From positions 17,645,347 through 17,709,346 of the forward strand of contig CM038922.1 of the NCBI GenBank assembly GCA_021904315.1: a stretch of 64,000 nt of DNA. The letters run 5' to 3'. Below are positions 36,504 to 48,104 of this stretch, piece after piece. A program made the translations under genes and the position numbers. Source of the DNA: Sphagnum magellanicum. Lineage: Eukaryota; Streptophyta; Sphagnopsida; Sphagnales; Sphagnaceae. How positions within the stretch are numbered: the first letter of the stretch is position 1; each line of letters begins with the position of its first letter. The notes beneath the pieces were generated by a model, which saw nothing but the letters and a program-made list of their open reading frames with translations, searched no databases and was not told where the DNA came from.

Positions 36504-36955
36504 GGAAACAATTTGATCATCTACCTAAAATAACATCTATAAAAAATTAGGATGTTGAGAACCTTTTCTGTTTTCAAAACCATCCATGTTTTTATAGATA
36601 ATGGTTTTCTGAAAATTCACAACCACCCTAACTTGTTTTCTATTATAGAATGCAACAATGTCAAAACAAGATATGGTGAATGTGTAAAATTTTGGTTTTG
36701 ACTATTTGTAAATCATATTAACACATGGAAATCATCACATGAAGGTAAATTTGAAAGGTTAAGTGAATGTAAAGTTCACAGGCTAACCAAATAATAGCTT
36801 CGGCGTGAGAAACCATCAACATTGTTAGCGCATTCCTTGGAGTAGGCTATCGACTGATTAACAAAGGTTCATAAGCTTGTGAAAGCATGCATGTGCCTAG
36901 GATTATTCATTGATGCTTTCCAACATTACCATGAATTTTCCTAGATTTCTTAAAA
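36504..36955. other. Flanking sequence, nothing recognised
   Basis: AT-rich sequence between the solo LTR and the C-terminal hAT piece. It may be the 3' terminal part of the hAT element. No terminal repeat was identified. Confidence 0.45.
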
Positions 36956-36959
36956 TATT

Positions 36960-37265
36960 TAGTTTTTTCTTTCTTGAAATTTCTTTGACAAAGTTGTTTA
37001 ATATTTAATAGTTTTTGAATAATGAACTTTCAAACTCATTTAACTCTTGTTTTAGGTCTAATTCAAAATCTATTAAGTTTACCAGATTATTAAGAACCTT
37101 ACAACCCACCTTTGCATCACTTGATCAATCCTTATTGACATAAATTATTTTTTCAAAGTAATCTAATTGTAAATGACATTTTGTCAAATTGGTGAGAATT
37201 TTAGTAAGGGATTTTTTTTCATTTTTAATTTGAAAACCTATAATCCTTAACATATGTTTAATTAA
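36960..37265 (-). pseudogene. hAT transposase C-terminal (dimerisation) fragment, cut off by a CACTA insertion
   Basis: Read on the minus strand, 37265 to about 36960 gives IKHMLRIIGFQIKNEK, ILTNLTKCHLQLDYFEK and IIYVNKD, typical of the end of the hAT C-terminal dimerisation region. It is followed by an acidic DLKQELNEFES tail and a stop. The preceding part of the protein lies beyond the CACTA element, at 41822 upward. TAA is duplicated at the junction (37263-37265 and 41822-41824). Confidence 0.75.
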
Positions 37266-37741
37266 CATTACACCAAAAAATGGATTTGATGATTATGACA
37301 ACTTATAACATTGTTTTAAATCATGTAGTCATATTTCATCTCAAGTGATGTCTGTTTTTGTACTATGGTCAAAATTATGACTACATGACTATATACATGA
37401 TTATAAACAATGATGACTAAAAATACAATTAAATAGTCATGTTGACTTGGAGTTGACTTTGATTGTGAACACTTTTGTGAAAAGTAACATATTTTTATGT
37501 ATGTGTCATCGATTTACCAAAGGTCCTAGATTTTTTTCGAATTTTTTGAACTAGTTATGTAAATATAATTTTCAAAATTTTTGCCCAATGTAAACAAATA
37601 TATCTTAGTTTAGACTAAGTAACTTAATTTAATCTAGTTTAACTTAGTTTAACTTAAATACTTAATTTAATTTAGTTTAGCCCAATTTAACTTAGTTTAG
37701 CCTAAGTAACCTAATTTAGCTTAATTTAGCCTAGTTTCATC

Positions 37742-40680
37742 CACTAGAATCTATCCTTCAAAATGTAACCAATGCATTTGCAACTACATGCAACTAATTG
37801 TCATTTACAATTAGCTATAATCATCTTTGCAACTATTTTGCACCTTTGACCATTTTTGCAACTATGTTCCAACTACATTTGTGAGTAATGATTTTTTCAT
37901 TTTACACTCTAAGAATGTTTTCATCTATGTTCATGCCCATATGTCCCACTAGTTCCAAATGGGACCACATTTAATTGTAGGGTGAGGGCACATTAAGGTG
38001 CTACCAAAAGTGCCACATGTGGAGTCCATAGTTTTAAATTTTCAAAATTTTTAATTCAAATGTTTAGTGTTTTAGCAATGTAAAATTGTCCATTTGAAAG
38101 TAAGAGGCAAGTGGAATACCTAAAACTTAAACTTACAAGTTTAAAATTGTGACACATGTTTCAATTTGATTAGCTAGGGGAAAAGTTAGAAGCAAAAACA
38201 CGCGTTTTTTCATTTTTTATAATTAACCATTGTTAATAAAATATTATTGTATTTTTTACATAACAACAATTTTCAAATTTTCCATTTTAATAAATCATAG
38301 ACTTTATAGACTATTGGCAATCTTATGGAACCTTGATAAATTAAATTATTAAACATATTTGTAAGCCCTTATTTAACATTACAATAGTTTCACAATCATA
38401 CTAAAAAAAGAAAAAACATTTCACACATGTTAATTATGTAATAAAAATCCATAAATGTTTTATGGACTATGACAAAAGATGTCTCACGCACTCCTAACTC
38501 CTTGAAGGACTCAAATGTGAGTCCAAGTAGAAAATAATGGAAGAGGGAGGAGTCGGGCACGCTCCCTAGCTCATAACACTTTGAGGGGTAGAGGGGCGTG
38601 TTAGAACTTCAAGATGGGATTAAGAAGAGTCAATAGACCTCGGATTGAGATGTAATTTGAAGCAAAGTTGTAGCTTTTGTCGAGAACTTTCCAACAGTAT
38701 GTCGCACGCCCTCTACAGCCAAGTAAATCGGGTTGATTCTCGAATTTTTCTAGTTGGGAGTCAAACTGGCAATTTGACTCCCAGCCCTTTTTTTGGCCAT
38801 AACTTGTGTTTTAGATGTCTAAATGAGCAATGCAAACCCATTTTAAACATTTGTGTTCCAAGAGCTTTCCAATGATGTAAAGAACGCCACAAGCCATTGA
38901 GTTTTGACCCCTGTAATTTTTGAAATTTCGGGAGTCCACTGGGACTCCATCTCCCAATGTGGGAGTTGCCTTGGGAGTGTGAGGGTTCACTCCCTCATAC
39001 TCTCTCACATTTTCTTACACTCCCGGGAGTATGTGATGTGACTCCTGAGCTTTTTCTTGGCTCGCACCCTTGCGACCTCTTTGTTTTAACTCTTGGGCTT
39101 CCTCTTGGCTCGCAACCTTGTAACCCCTTTGCTTTGGTTGTGAGCCCAAAACTAGGGTTACGACAATGTCACATCACTTTAAAAGTCCACCATGTAATGA
39201 AATGATGACATTTTATTTTTAAATTTGATTCTACAAATGTTATATATTAATTAAATAAGTCCTTCCTATAATTTTCAATCATGTCCCAACACATATTATA
39301 CCAAACTTAAAGGTACCTCCCCCAAAACTACCTTTGGGACACTAAAAGATGGACACCTTAGTATGCCTAAACCTCACACCACAAAGGTGTCAACATAACC
39401 CTTAGTGGTATTCATAGGTATATTAAGAAAAAATTGAAAGGTATGTATATTTTTGTTGAATTATTTTAAGGGAATAATGGGGGTATGTTTCCATGGGTGT
39501 ACTTATAAAATCGTATTTAGATTTTATTTAGACAAATTAACTATCTACCTACCTACATATGCTTGTTTACCTACCCAATCGAGGTTACTTATGTATTTAC
39601 TTAAATTTACTTGCCTATTTAGCCTAGGTTCTATACCTATTTAATGTAAGCTCATTAAGTAATTGATAATTAATAATTAATATTTATAGCCAATAGGTAA
39701 TAATATTTATTTTTAGTGTATTAGTTATATATATATATATGAACTATTAATCAATCATTTATAATTAACTAGTTAATTAATATATTTTTATTTTTATTAG
39801 TTGATTATATATTATATATTAAAATTGTGAACTATTAATTAGTAGTTTATAATTAATATGTTTGTTAATTATTACTTATATACTAATTATTTTATGTTTT
39901 ATATTATGAATAATGAATTAATAACTTTTAACTAAATAAATTAGTGATTAGTTGGTTAGTTTAGTAGTTGGTTAGTTAGTTAGTTACTCATCTATTTAGT
40001 TATATAATTATATAAACTTTTTAGTTGCAATCTAGTTTGCAACTAAATTACAATTTCAAAATTTATCCATATGGTTAATCTTTCATTTCCATCTTGAAAA
40101 CTATATAATGAAAAGACTTAGTCCTACATTTTCACATAAAAAAACCCCATGTCATTTGGGATGAACTAGTAAAAAAAGTTTAACCCTAAAAGCTAATCCT
40201 AAAAAAAAATCGTATTTACTTACCAACCCTTTAGTTTACCTACCTCTTTAACCCAACTACCTAGTCTTACCTACCTACCTACTTACTTAGTCCGACCTAC
40301 CTACCTAAATATTGATTTTAATTGATTTTCACCAAAATTAAAAAAAACAACATGACATATTTGTAGTATGCCATGTGTCACAATCTTAAACCATTTAAAA
40401 TAAATGATGAGGATCCACTATCTATTTTTTTAAAAATTCCAAACCTTTTTCATTTGTTGTGTGTCATTATGTAAGTTATTAATTTTTATGGTAATATATA
40501 AATGTCATACAATAATATATGAATGGTGAAGTATTGGTTGATTATTGACTTCATCCACACTTGCAACTAGTGTCTTATGCAATTTGTTTAATGCAACTAA
40601 ATAATTTTTAGTAGCAATTGTCCTTTGTAATTAGAATATTGTTGCAAATGGTAGTTTTTTTTAGAAAATTTCTTTTAATG
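37742..40680. mobile_element. CACTA element 4, inverted and nested in element 3
   Basis: The left end CACTAGAATCTATCCTTC is followed by CAAAATGTAACCA, which matches the reversed right end of CACTA element 2. The subterminal TTGCAACTACATGCAACTA words match too, as does a later TTTTCATC...ATATGTCCCA segment. The right end is worn (TTTCTTTTAATG at 40669-40680), preceded by TTGCAACTAGTGTCTTATGCA (about 40562-40582), the reverse of the left subterminal phrase of elements 1 and 2. No clear 3-bp duplication remains (ATC against ACT). Both flanks are TTTAGCC-type array, as expected for insertion into element 3. Confidence 0.68.
38484..39165 (-). repeat. Solo LTR with ATGTC target-site duplication, nested in CACTA element 4
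   Basis: On the minus strand it runs from TGTCGTAACCCTAG to GGAGTGCGTGA. ATGTC flanks both sides (38479-38483 and 39166-39170). At 682 bp it is the shortest solo LTR of the family here. The final CA has become GA. Confidence 0.87.
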
Positions 40681-40683
40681 ACT

Positions 40684-41110
40684 TAATTTAACTTAAGTAA
40701 CCTAATTTAACCTTAATAGTTTAGTTTAACCAAGTTCAACTTATTTAGCCTAAATAAGTCAATTTAATATAGTTTAACTTAAGTCGTCTAATCTGGTTTG
40801 ATTTAATTTAATTTAATCTAAGTAGCTTAATTTAACCTAATTTAATTTAAGTAACCCTAATTTGGGCTAGTTTAACCAAAGTAGCATAATTTAACCTAAT
40901 TTAACTTAAATAACTTAGTTTAACCTAATTTAGTCTAATTAGCATAATTTAGCCAAAGTAACTTAATTTAACATAAATAGCTTAATTTAGCCTAGTTTAA
41001 CCAAAATAACTTAATTTAGCCAAAGTAGCTTAATTTAACATAAGTAGCCTAATTTTCCCTAGTTTAACAAAAGTAGCATAATTTATGTTAACCTATGTTA
41101 GATTAGCATG
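40684..41110. repeat. TTTAACC/TTTAGCC array, right part, in CACTA element 3
   Basis: Words such as AACCTAATTTAACTTAAGTAGC repeat with drift. The left part of the same array is 37610-37741, separated by CACTA element 4. It resembles 18596-18900 in element 1. Confidence 0.75.
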
Positions 41111-41821
41111 TGGCCTAGGTTAGCCTAAGTTAACCTATGCCAAAAAATGTTATTGTTTACACTTTTTTGATAATTAATTTTATTACAAAAAAGATGTTGT
41201 GATGCAATGTTTAAGGACTTGAAAACTCAAAGTGGAAGTCAAGGGTTCAAGTCATCCCACTTAGATAATAGCTAAATTCTTAACCTAGGCAACTTGTTTA
41301 GCCTTGGTGTTTTTTTGGTATAGGTAGTTTAGCCTAGGCTAGGCTTTGCAAGTTAGGTTGGTTAATATAGGTGTTTTAGGCTAGGTCACATATACTAGCT
41401 CACCTAACTTTATTTGACTAAACTTTGATCGTCAAATGGCATCACACGATTGGGCCAAGAAAATTAATTCTTTAATTTTAAATTACCACGTGGCAATTCA
41501 TGAATGGTCAATATATTTCTTGAATGTATCATAGGTTGCCATGTGTGAATAAAAAATTAATAAAAAAATACCTAAATTTATATTTTAAAGATTAAATCTT
41601 AACCATTGGATACGTCCTTCATGAGTATGGTAAATATGACTAGTCATGTAGGACATAATTGTAAATGATAATTATGACTATGACCATGTAGATGACTTGT
41701 GACATATATGACAAGGATGTTTGGACTATGTAGTCATGTAGTCATGCCTAATCATATATGGTGGTTAGGACTACAAATGCAATTGTTTTTACAATACTAT
41801 ATGCCATGTTTTGGTGTAGTG

Positions 41822-43990
41822 TAAAAAACCAATAGTTGCGAACATTGTTTCATGTTTCCTACACCATTCCAAAGGGCATTGGATATTTTTTGCATCCATT
41901 AGATATCTATGAAATATGAACAATTTTTTGTTAACAAGTTTTATTTGTAAATTCATTGATGCCAACCACATCTCAAAAATGTCCAAACCCCTATCTTCAT
42001 TAATTATGTAAGCAAGGGAACTTTCAGCTTTGAACAATGGATGCAAATGACGATTAGACTTTAAAAACATAAGAAATGAGGATTTTCTATCATACTTTTT
42101 AGATATGGCCACTCCATTTTCACAACCAATAAAAGAAGAATTTAATTTCAAATTCTTGAACCTAGGATTTAACATTAAAGCTAACATATTATGAACCCTT
42201 TTCTCATCATATCTTATCAAGAAACAAAGAAAAAATTCAATCACCCCAAAAATTTCCTTCTTAATGTTCTTTGCAAAAGTTCCCAACTCAAAAGTTAAGC
42301 CAAAATCATCATCATTAATCAAAACATCTAATAAAAAGATATGGTTCTTTTCTTCCTTTAGCTTCGGGCTCATGGATACAACTACACTCAAAGCATCATT
42401 CAACAACTAGTGATCCTTGGACTAGTCTAAGATATTAGCAATGACAATAAAAGACAATATGACTTTTATAATCAATGATATACTATGTCATGTTAGTGGA
42501 AGGGGCATATGGCCAATGATCCTAGGACTGATCTACTTGTTGTAATAGAAGGCAATGGTTTTTCAAAATTGAAGGGCTTCCTTAAACATGAGCAATTTGC
42601 TTGCAAACTTGCACAATTCAATCTTATTGATTAGAAAGAAACATTTTGGAGTACATGGATTCAAAACAATGAAAAAAGAAAAAAACCCAAAACAAAGTAA
42701 TTTGCATTTTCCTTTGTTTTGATTAATGTGTTCAATTTTTTAGGCTTGAAGCATGTAATAACATAAGCCTCCATCCAATACTATCTTCAGTTGCTTGATT
42801 TTTTAGGCCATCTAATACATTTATGCAAATTTGCTTGGGCATATTTAATGGAAACATATTTCTAGTCCCTATAGTCTTTTTTTTTAATAGTTGCATATTG
42901 ATAAGCTTTACATAAGGCATGCTTAAAGTAAGTCCTTTAAAAACTTTCCATCACACCCACAACTTCACAAATTACTACTGATTTCAAGGCAATTGTCATG
43001 GTATTTAAATTTGCACCTTCATCTTTAACATAAGAAAATATATTTTTGATAAAACCATATTGTTCTAAAAGGTCTTGTAGACTTTTGCTAATGGTTACCT
43101 TGATGTTTCAAATACTTCAAATAAGCCAATTATAATGTGTTTAGGCATTCAATATTCTCCCAAGAAATTCACAACCAATCCAAAAACTTTGGACATCCAC
43201 AAATCAAAACTTGCAATAACATAACCATGATTTTACCAACACTAATAAAATATATGTTTGTTTCCTTGTTTCAACCAAGTTTGGTAACATTTTTTGATTG
43301 AAAGTTTTTGGACGAGAAAACAACACAAGGGCATAATTACATTATTGAACATTTTAGCAAAATAATTTCAACAAATTGAATGGGCAAATGATTTTTGATA
43401 ATTAAAAAATTCAAATTTTCCACAAAGTCTTTCTAGTTCACATTATCCTTCTTGAAAGGATCTATGGCCCTAAAAAAATTGGAAATTGCATTTTCATTCA
43501 TTGCCGACCTTTTATTTGCAAGTTATTTTTCAAATGGATTTTAAAACTATTGTTCATTTCTTCCTCAATGTTTTTGACAATTAGTCTATGGTAGCATCCA
43601 CATGCTTTTTTAATACACTTATGCCATTTTTTTTGAAATATGAAATAAGACCTTGCTTTAATTTTTTCCTTTGTCCAATATTACATGACCTATTGGTCTA
43701 TTATAACATAACATATATCATCTAACCTATGGCACCTTAACATCAATTGGTGATTATCATTGACAGAAAAAATGTTTAAGATTTTTTTTTTTGCCATGGG
43801 GTTTGCACTTTGACCTTTGTTCATGTAATTTTTTCATAATCAATTGCATTGTATCATCATTTTTTAATTAAAAACTTGGAATATCTTTAGACTTTTCACC
43901 TTAATTTTTTTCCTATGGTCTTATTTCACCCTCATTAATGAACACATCACAACCTTCATCTAAAAAATTGGCTCCATTTTTCAAGACATG
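41822..43990 (-). pseudogene. hAT-family transposase remnant
   Basis: The longest minus-strand frame ends inside the adjoining CACTA terminal repeat. It includes MLNPRFKNLKLNSSF, a central YDRKSSFLMF stretch, DIFEMWLASM and CPLEWCRKHETMF, matching the hAT C-terminal region order. Higher up (43000-43990), decayed readings give IMVMLLQVLICG and VENL...IKNHLPI-type phrases and a BED-finger-like stretch (GLISYFKKNGISVLKKHV, about 43600-43660). Many stops are present. The last part of the protein is displaced to 36960-37265 by CACTA element 3. hAT terminal repeats and its 8-bp duplication were not located. Confidence 0.78.
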
Positions 43991-45700
43991 TTAACAAACC
44001 AAGGCTGAAAAAACAAAACAATTACATTGATTCTAGTTGCAAAATGTGAAAATGCACACACATTAATCACAAGTTGATTAAATTTTCATGAAAAAAAATG
44101 CAAATAAAGTGTAAAATTGTGTTAAAATGCTTTAACAATAAAAGATAAAAGTTAAAATTGCAAGTAACGTTTTCAATTTCAAAGCTATTTTTGCACAAAC
44201 AAATCCAAACATATTATCAACACATTATCTTCAATGTAAGAGGAAAAAAATGGACAAAATCAAACAAGTTTGGGAAAAAACAAACACATTTGAAATGCAA
44301 AAGTTTTTGTTAAAACTTTACAACCACAAATCTTTTGCTTCCAACAAAACTCCAATTTGAAGGACAATGTAAAACTAGGGGAGTAATAAGCACAAAAGGA
44401 GAAAACGACACAATGAAGACCAACAACCAACAACACAATGAACACTAACAATATCACGATGAAAAATATGGTAGTACTTGAAAAAAAAATGAACACAATG
44501 AACATTGGTAGCAATATGATTAACACCAACAATAACATGATGAACATTAGCAACTAACAACAACACAATGAACACCAACAACCAACAACAACCTGATGAA
44601 CTTCAGTAACAACACAACATGAACATTTGGAAAAACACAATGAACACCAAAAACAACATATTTGATTTATAATCATGCTTCCCAAGCAGGAAAATGACGC
44701 TTCCAACTTACACACTAAACCTAAACATAACCTCCACCTTTAACCCTAAACCTTAATTAAGCCTAGACTTTTCATTCCAAATCCTTAAAAATAGGAGTTA
44801 CAAGTCATTTATAAAAACCTATTTAAGAATCAAATTTTAAATATAAAAAAAGACCATGTTCTAAATATGAACCATGTATTTCAAATTACGTACATTAAGA
44901 TCCAAGTGTCATCTAGGGTATCACCTCAAGTTGATTCTTTGTGTGAGAATTGGACTAGTTCTAGACCAAAGTTTGGTACCCGCCCAACATTGGTCTAAAC
45001 ATTCCTTAACCATTTCATTGAACTTATTATTCGTTAAGGGCTTTGCAATGGGACCAACGTGGGAATCACCATGGTTTGGGATTTCAATGGGATAATCAAG
45101 TCAAACAAACAACCTTCCTTAATAGATAGATTTGCATCCTATGAAATGTTTTGAAACTCACATTGGATCATTCTTTTGTTCCATTGTGGAGACTAAACAA
45201 TGGAGCAAAATAATCCTTCAAAAGAGTGGGGTGTTCTAGAAATAAGCGACTGCATATGCCAAAGGGGTGCTCATTTTGGGAATGCCCAACTTGAAAAGTG
45301 TTACCTATTTGAAAGCACTAGGTAAAAAAATTTGTTTTCCCCTTTTTCTCATGATGATACCTTCCAAAGATCTCAAGGGAAAAAATAAGATAAAATAGGC
45401 AAGGCATTGAAAAACAAAACATTCATCCCTTTTGTGAGGAAAAAATCCATTTGATATTGTGCCCTCTAGATACACTAATGATATTGTGCCAATGTTTACC
45501 GAATTGAATGTTTTTTTCAAGCCTAACCCTCTCTCCTTTCTCCTACCCACTTACATGATATGAAATGGAAACTTAATTTTTTTTTCTTGTTTTTTTTTTC
45601 CTCCTTTTTGTGAGGTTATTGTAAAAAATTTGGTTGTATGGATTCTATTCTAGTTGATCAATCACATGCCCAAAAATCATGCCCTTCTTTTGTTGATTTA
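43991..45700. other. AT-rich stretch without a recognisable gene
   Basis: 44395-44660 is low-complexity sequence of AACAACACAATGAACACCAA-type words. 44874-45095 is an open frame without a domain. 45305-45550 (minus) is also unrecognised. No RNA gene was seen. Confidence 0.5.
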
Positions 45701-45711
45701 ACTTATTAAAA

Positions 45712-45922
45712 TAAAGTATTCATTGTTTCATTCCATTCATTTCTTTTGTTTATTATTTGCAAAAGGTTATATAGGATTGCGATTGATTTGCTACAATACA
45801 AGATGATATTCTATTGGAATTTTTGTTCATTACAACTATCATCTCATTGGTATACCAAGACTGGAGAGAGATGGTGCAAATTCAAGGAGAACCTTGCATT
45901 GAATGGTAGGTATTTAATATTT
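45712..45922 (+). repeat. Dispersed repeat shared with 3113-3310
   Basis: Second copy of the repeat described at 3113. Here it leads straight into the 150-bp tandem array. Confidence 0.55.
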
Positions 45923-46370
45923 AAAAGAGATGGGTGTCTCTAGTGATTTAAAAATTTTTTTTTTGTTGTTACTCAACCAAAAAAATTAGGAAAATTCTAG
46001 AAAAAGTGTGATTGCAAAATTAGTTGAATTTACACTTAGAAAAAAAAAACCAATTCCAAAGAAATAAATATTAAAAGAGATGGGTGTGTCTAGTGATTTA
46101 AAAAATAATAATTTTGTTGTTACTCAACCAAAAAAATTAGGAAAATTCTAGAAAAAGTGTGATTGCAAAATTAGTTGAATTTACACTTAGAAAAAAATAA
46201 AAATTCCAAAGAAATAAATATTAAAAGAGATGGGTGTGTCTAGTGATTTAAATTTTTTTTTTTTTTGTTGTTACTCAACCAAAAAAATTAGGAAAATTCT
46301 AGAAAAAGTGTGATTGCAAAATTAGTTGAATTTACACTTAGAAAAAAAATAAAAATTCCGAAGAAATGAC
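45923..46370. repeat. Three near-identical 150-bp tandem copies
   Basis: The phrase AAAAGAGATGGGTGT starts copies at 45923, 46073 and 46223, exactly 150 bp apart. Copies differ mainly in A or T run lengths and a few substitutions (for example GTGTCTC against GTGTGTC). The high identity points to recent duplication. No frame is kept. Confidence 0.92.
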
Positions 46371-46950
46371 AAAATTTGTCCCAAAAATATCACACTGGTA
46401 GGCAGCCTGTTTTTTACTTTCTACATATAGCCATAAAGAGAGAGAGAGAACAAAAAAAAGTGCTAAAATCAAGTGGTTTTTGAGATTTTCCATAGCCAAA
46501 ATTCAACCAAAATTTAAGAAAAATCGCCAGATTTTTTTTTTGCATGGTTCAAGGATGTTAGGCGAAAAATATAAAAATCCTGTTTAATAAATTTTTACAT
46601 TCATAGTTAGTTTTTAGCCAAATCTGGCTAAATCCTCCTCTGGATAATCGCCACTTTACAAAATTGACATTAAAAACATTGCCAGGCAGGTACCTTACGT
46701 AGAGGTACAAACAAAGGCATACATAAATACAAAGGTACAAGGTAGGTACATAAGTAGGTCCATAGTTCATAGGTAGGTACATAGGTAGAGCCACGTGTGC
46801 AATTACTAGAGGTAGGTACCTAGTCTAACGTAGCCAAATGGACGAATGGGCTTTGCTCATAGATACCCTTCATAAGTGTTATCTTTTGCGGGCATCTTCC
46901 CCCCCTCATACTATAACACTTATAGAGGTCAGGTTGTAAAGCGCACCACC
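46371..46950. other. Intergenic sequence with a dispersed GCCAAATCTGGC motif and TAGGTAC-rich stretch
   Basis: 46605-46670 (TTAGCCAAATCTGGCTAAATC, then CCTCTGGATAATCGCCAC) is similar to 60490-60540. 46690-46800 is TAGGTAC-rich, like the arrays in the CACTA elements. No gene was seen. Confidence 0.6.
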
Positions 46951-46952
46951 TG

Positions 46953-47440
46953 GTGCCTTTCTCCTTCCTCTCTGTTTTCTTCGTTTTGTTCTTTTTGCTC
47001 GTGTTTTTTGGTTTTCTTTTGACTTTTTTTTTTCCTCGATTTATTTTTATTTTTTATTTGGATTCGATTGCTGAGAAGTATGTGCGCTCGATTTCATTTT
47101 TCGGGGATTTTTTCTCTTCTGATTTTGGTCTGGATTTTTTTGTTTTTTTTCTGCTGAGATTTCTGGGCTGGAGATGGTGGACTTCCTGGTTGCGGATATG
47201 ATGAAAGCAGAGGAGGGAAGAGGAGCAAGAGCAACGGCAGGAGGAGAAGGAGAAGGAGGAGCAGTAGGAGGAGGAGCAGGAGCAGCAGCAGAAGAAGAAT
47301 TTCGGGGTGCTGGAATCGTGGAGGGACAAGATAGAGGATTTTTTTTGGATCGCGGGGTTTTTGGAGTTGCTGCGATGCTTGAGTAGTAGTGTTGCTGCTG
47401 CGTTGTAGTGAGGAGACAGGAAGAAGAAGAAGAAGAGCAA
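46953..47440 (-). pseudogene. Partial duplicate of the 3' end of the plastid membrane protein gene, lying upstream of the carrier gene
   Basis: The sequence matches 9110-9520 along its length in the same orientation. For example, CTGGAGATGGTGGACTTCC and TTTTTTTGTTTTTTTTCTGC occur in both. The minus-strand reading contains NLSRKKTKKSRPKSEEKK, against NLSRKKTKKPRPKSEVKK at the C-terminus of the gene at 9121. The rest of that gene is absent. The segment now forms the upstream or leader region of the carrier gene, and its right part is duplicated again in tandem. Confidence 0.72.
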
Positions 47441-47583
47441 GAGGAGCAGCAGCAGAAGAAGCAGAATTCGAGGTGCTGGAATCGTCGAGGGAAGAGATCG
47501 GGGATCTTTCAGATTGCGGGGGTTTTTTGAGTTGCTGCGATGCTTGAGTAATAGTGTTGCTGCTGCGTTGTAGTGAGGAGAGA
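47278..47583. repeat. Tandem duplication in the carrier gene leader
   Basis: About 135 bp (47278-47412: AGCAGCAGCAGAAGAAG to TGCGTTGTAGTGAGGAGA) recurs at 47446-47583 with small changes, separated by a GAAGAAGAG-rich link. Both carry GAGTTGCTGCGATGCTTGAG. The second copy ends 27 bp before the start codon. Confidence 0.8.
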
Positions 47584-47609
47584 AGAAGAAGAGGAAGGAG
47601 GAGAACAGA

Positions 47610-48073
47610 ATGGCGGAGGTAGCAGCAGCGGCAGGGGTTCAGGCGGGGTTTACGGGGGTAGGCGATCTTGTGCCGGAGAGTGAGGAGGAGCGGGAGAAGC
47701 GAGTGAGGCGGATGTTTTCCTTACTGGACCAGCGGCAAACTGGATACTTGGACCACGAGCAAATCGAGGCGGGACTGGGAGCGTTGTCGCTGCCGGCGCG
47801 ACGCACGTACGCACTGGAGCTCTTCGACGTGTGTGATTCCAACCATGACGGTCGTATCGATCTCGCCGAATTCAGACGCTATGTGGACGCCAAGGAACGC
47901 GAGCTCTACTCGCTGTTCAAGTCCATCGATGTCTCCCACGACGGCGTCATCGAGCCCGAGGAGATGCGAATTGCTCTCTCCACTGCAGGTAGGTGCTAAT
48001 CACCATCTCCTCTCTCTCGTTCTCTCTGTCTGAGGAGATGCGGATTGCTCTCTACTGCAAGTGCTAACTATCA

Positions 48074-48104
<31 letters not shown>

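Larger units (their letters stand above)
37266..41821. mobile_element. CACTA element 3 (4556 bp including nested insertions, TAA target duplication) inside an hAT gene
   Basis: The left end is CATTACACCAAAAAATGG (CACTA with one C-to-T change) and the right end, reversed, is CACTACACCAAAACATGG. TAA flanks both sides. Removing the nested element at 37742-40680 leaves about 1.6 kb, largely the TTTAGCC/TTTAACC array. The insertion splits the hAT transposase reading: the minus-strand frame on the right runs into the terminal repeat and resumes on the left flank. No transposase of its own is present. Confidence 0.85.

Noticed and set aside
47054-47440. Minus-strand ORF upstream of the carrier as a separate gene
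   Set aside because: It is a truncated copy of the tail of the gene at 9121 and is otherwise Cys/Ser low complexity.
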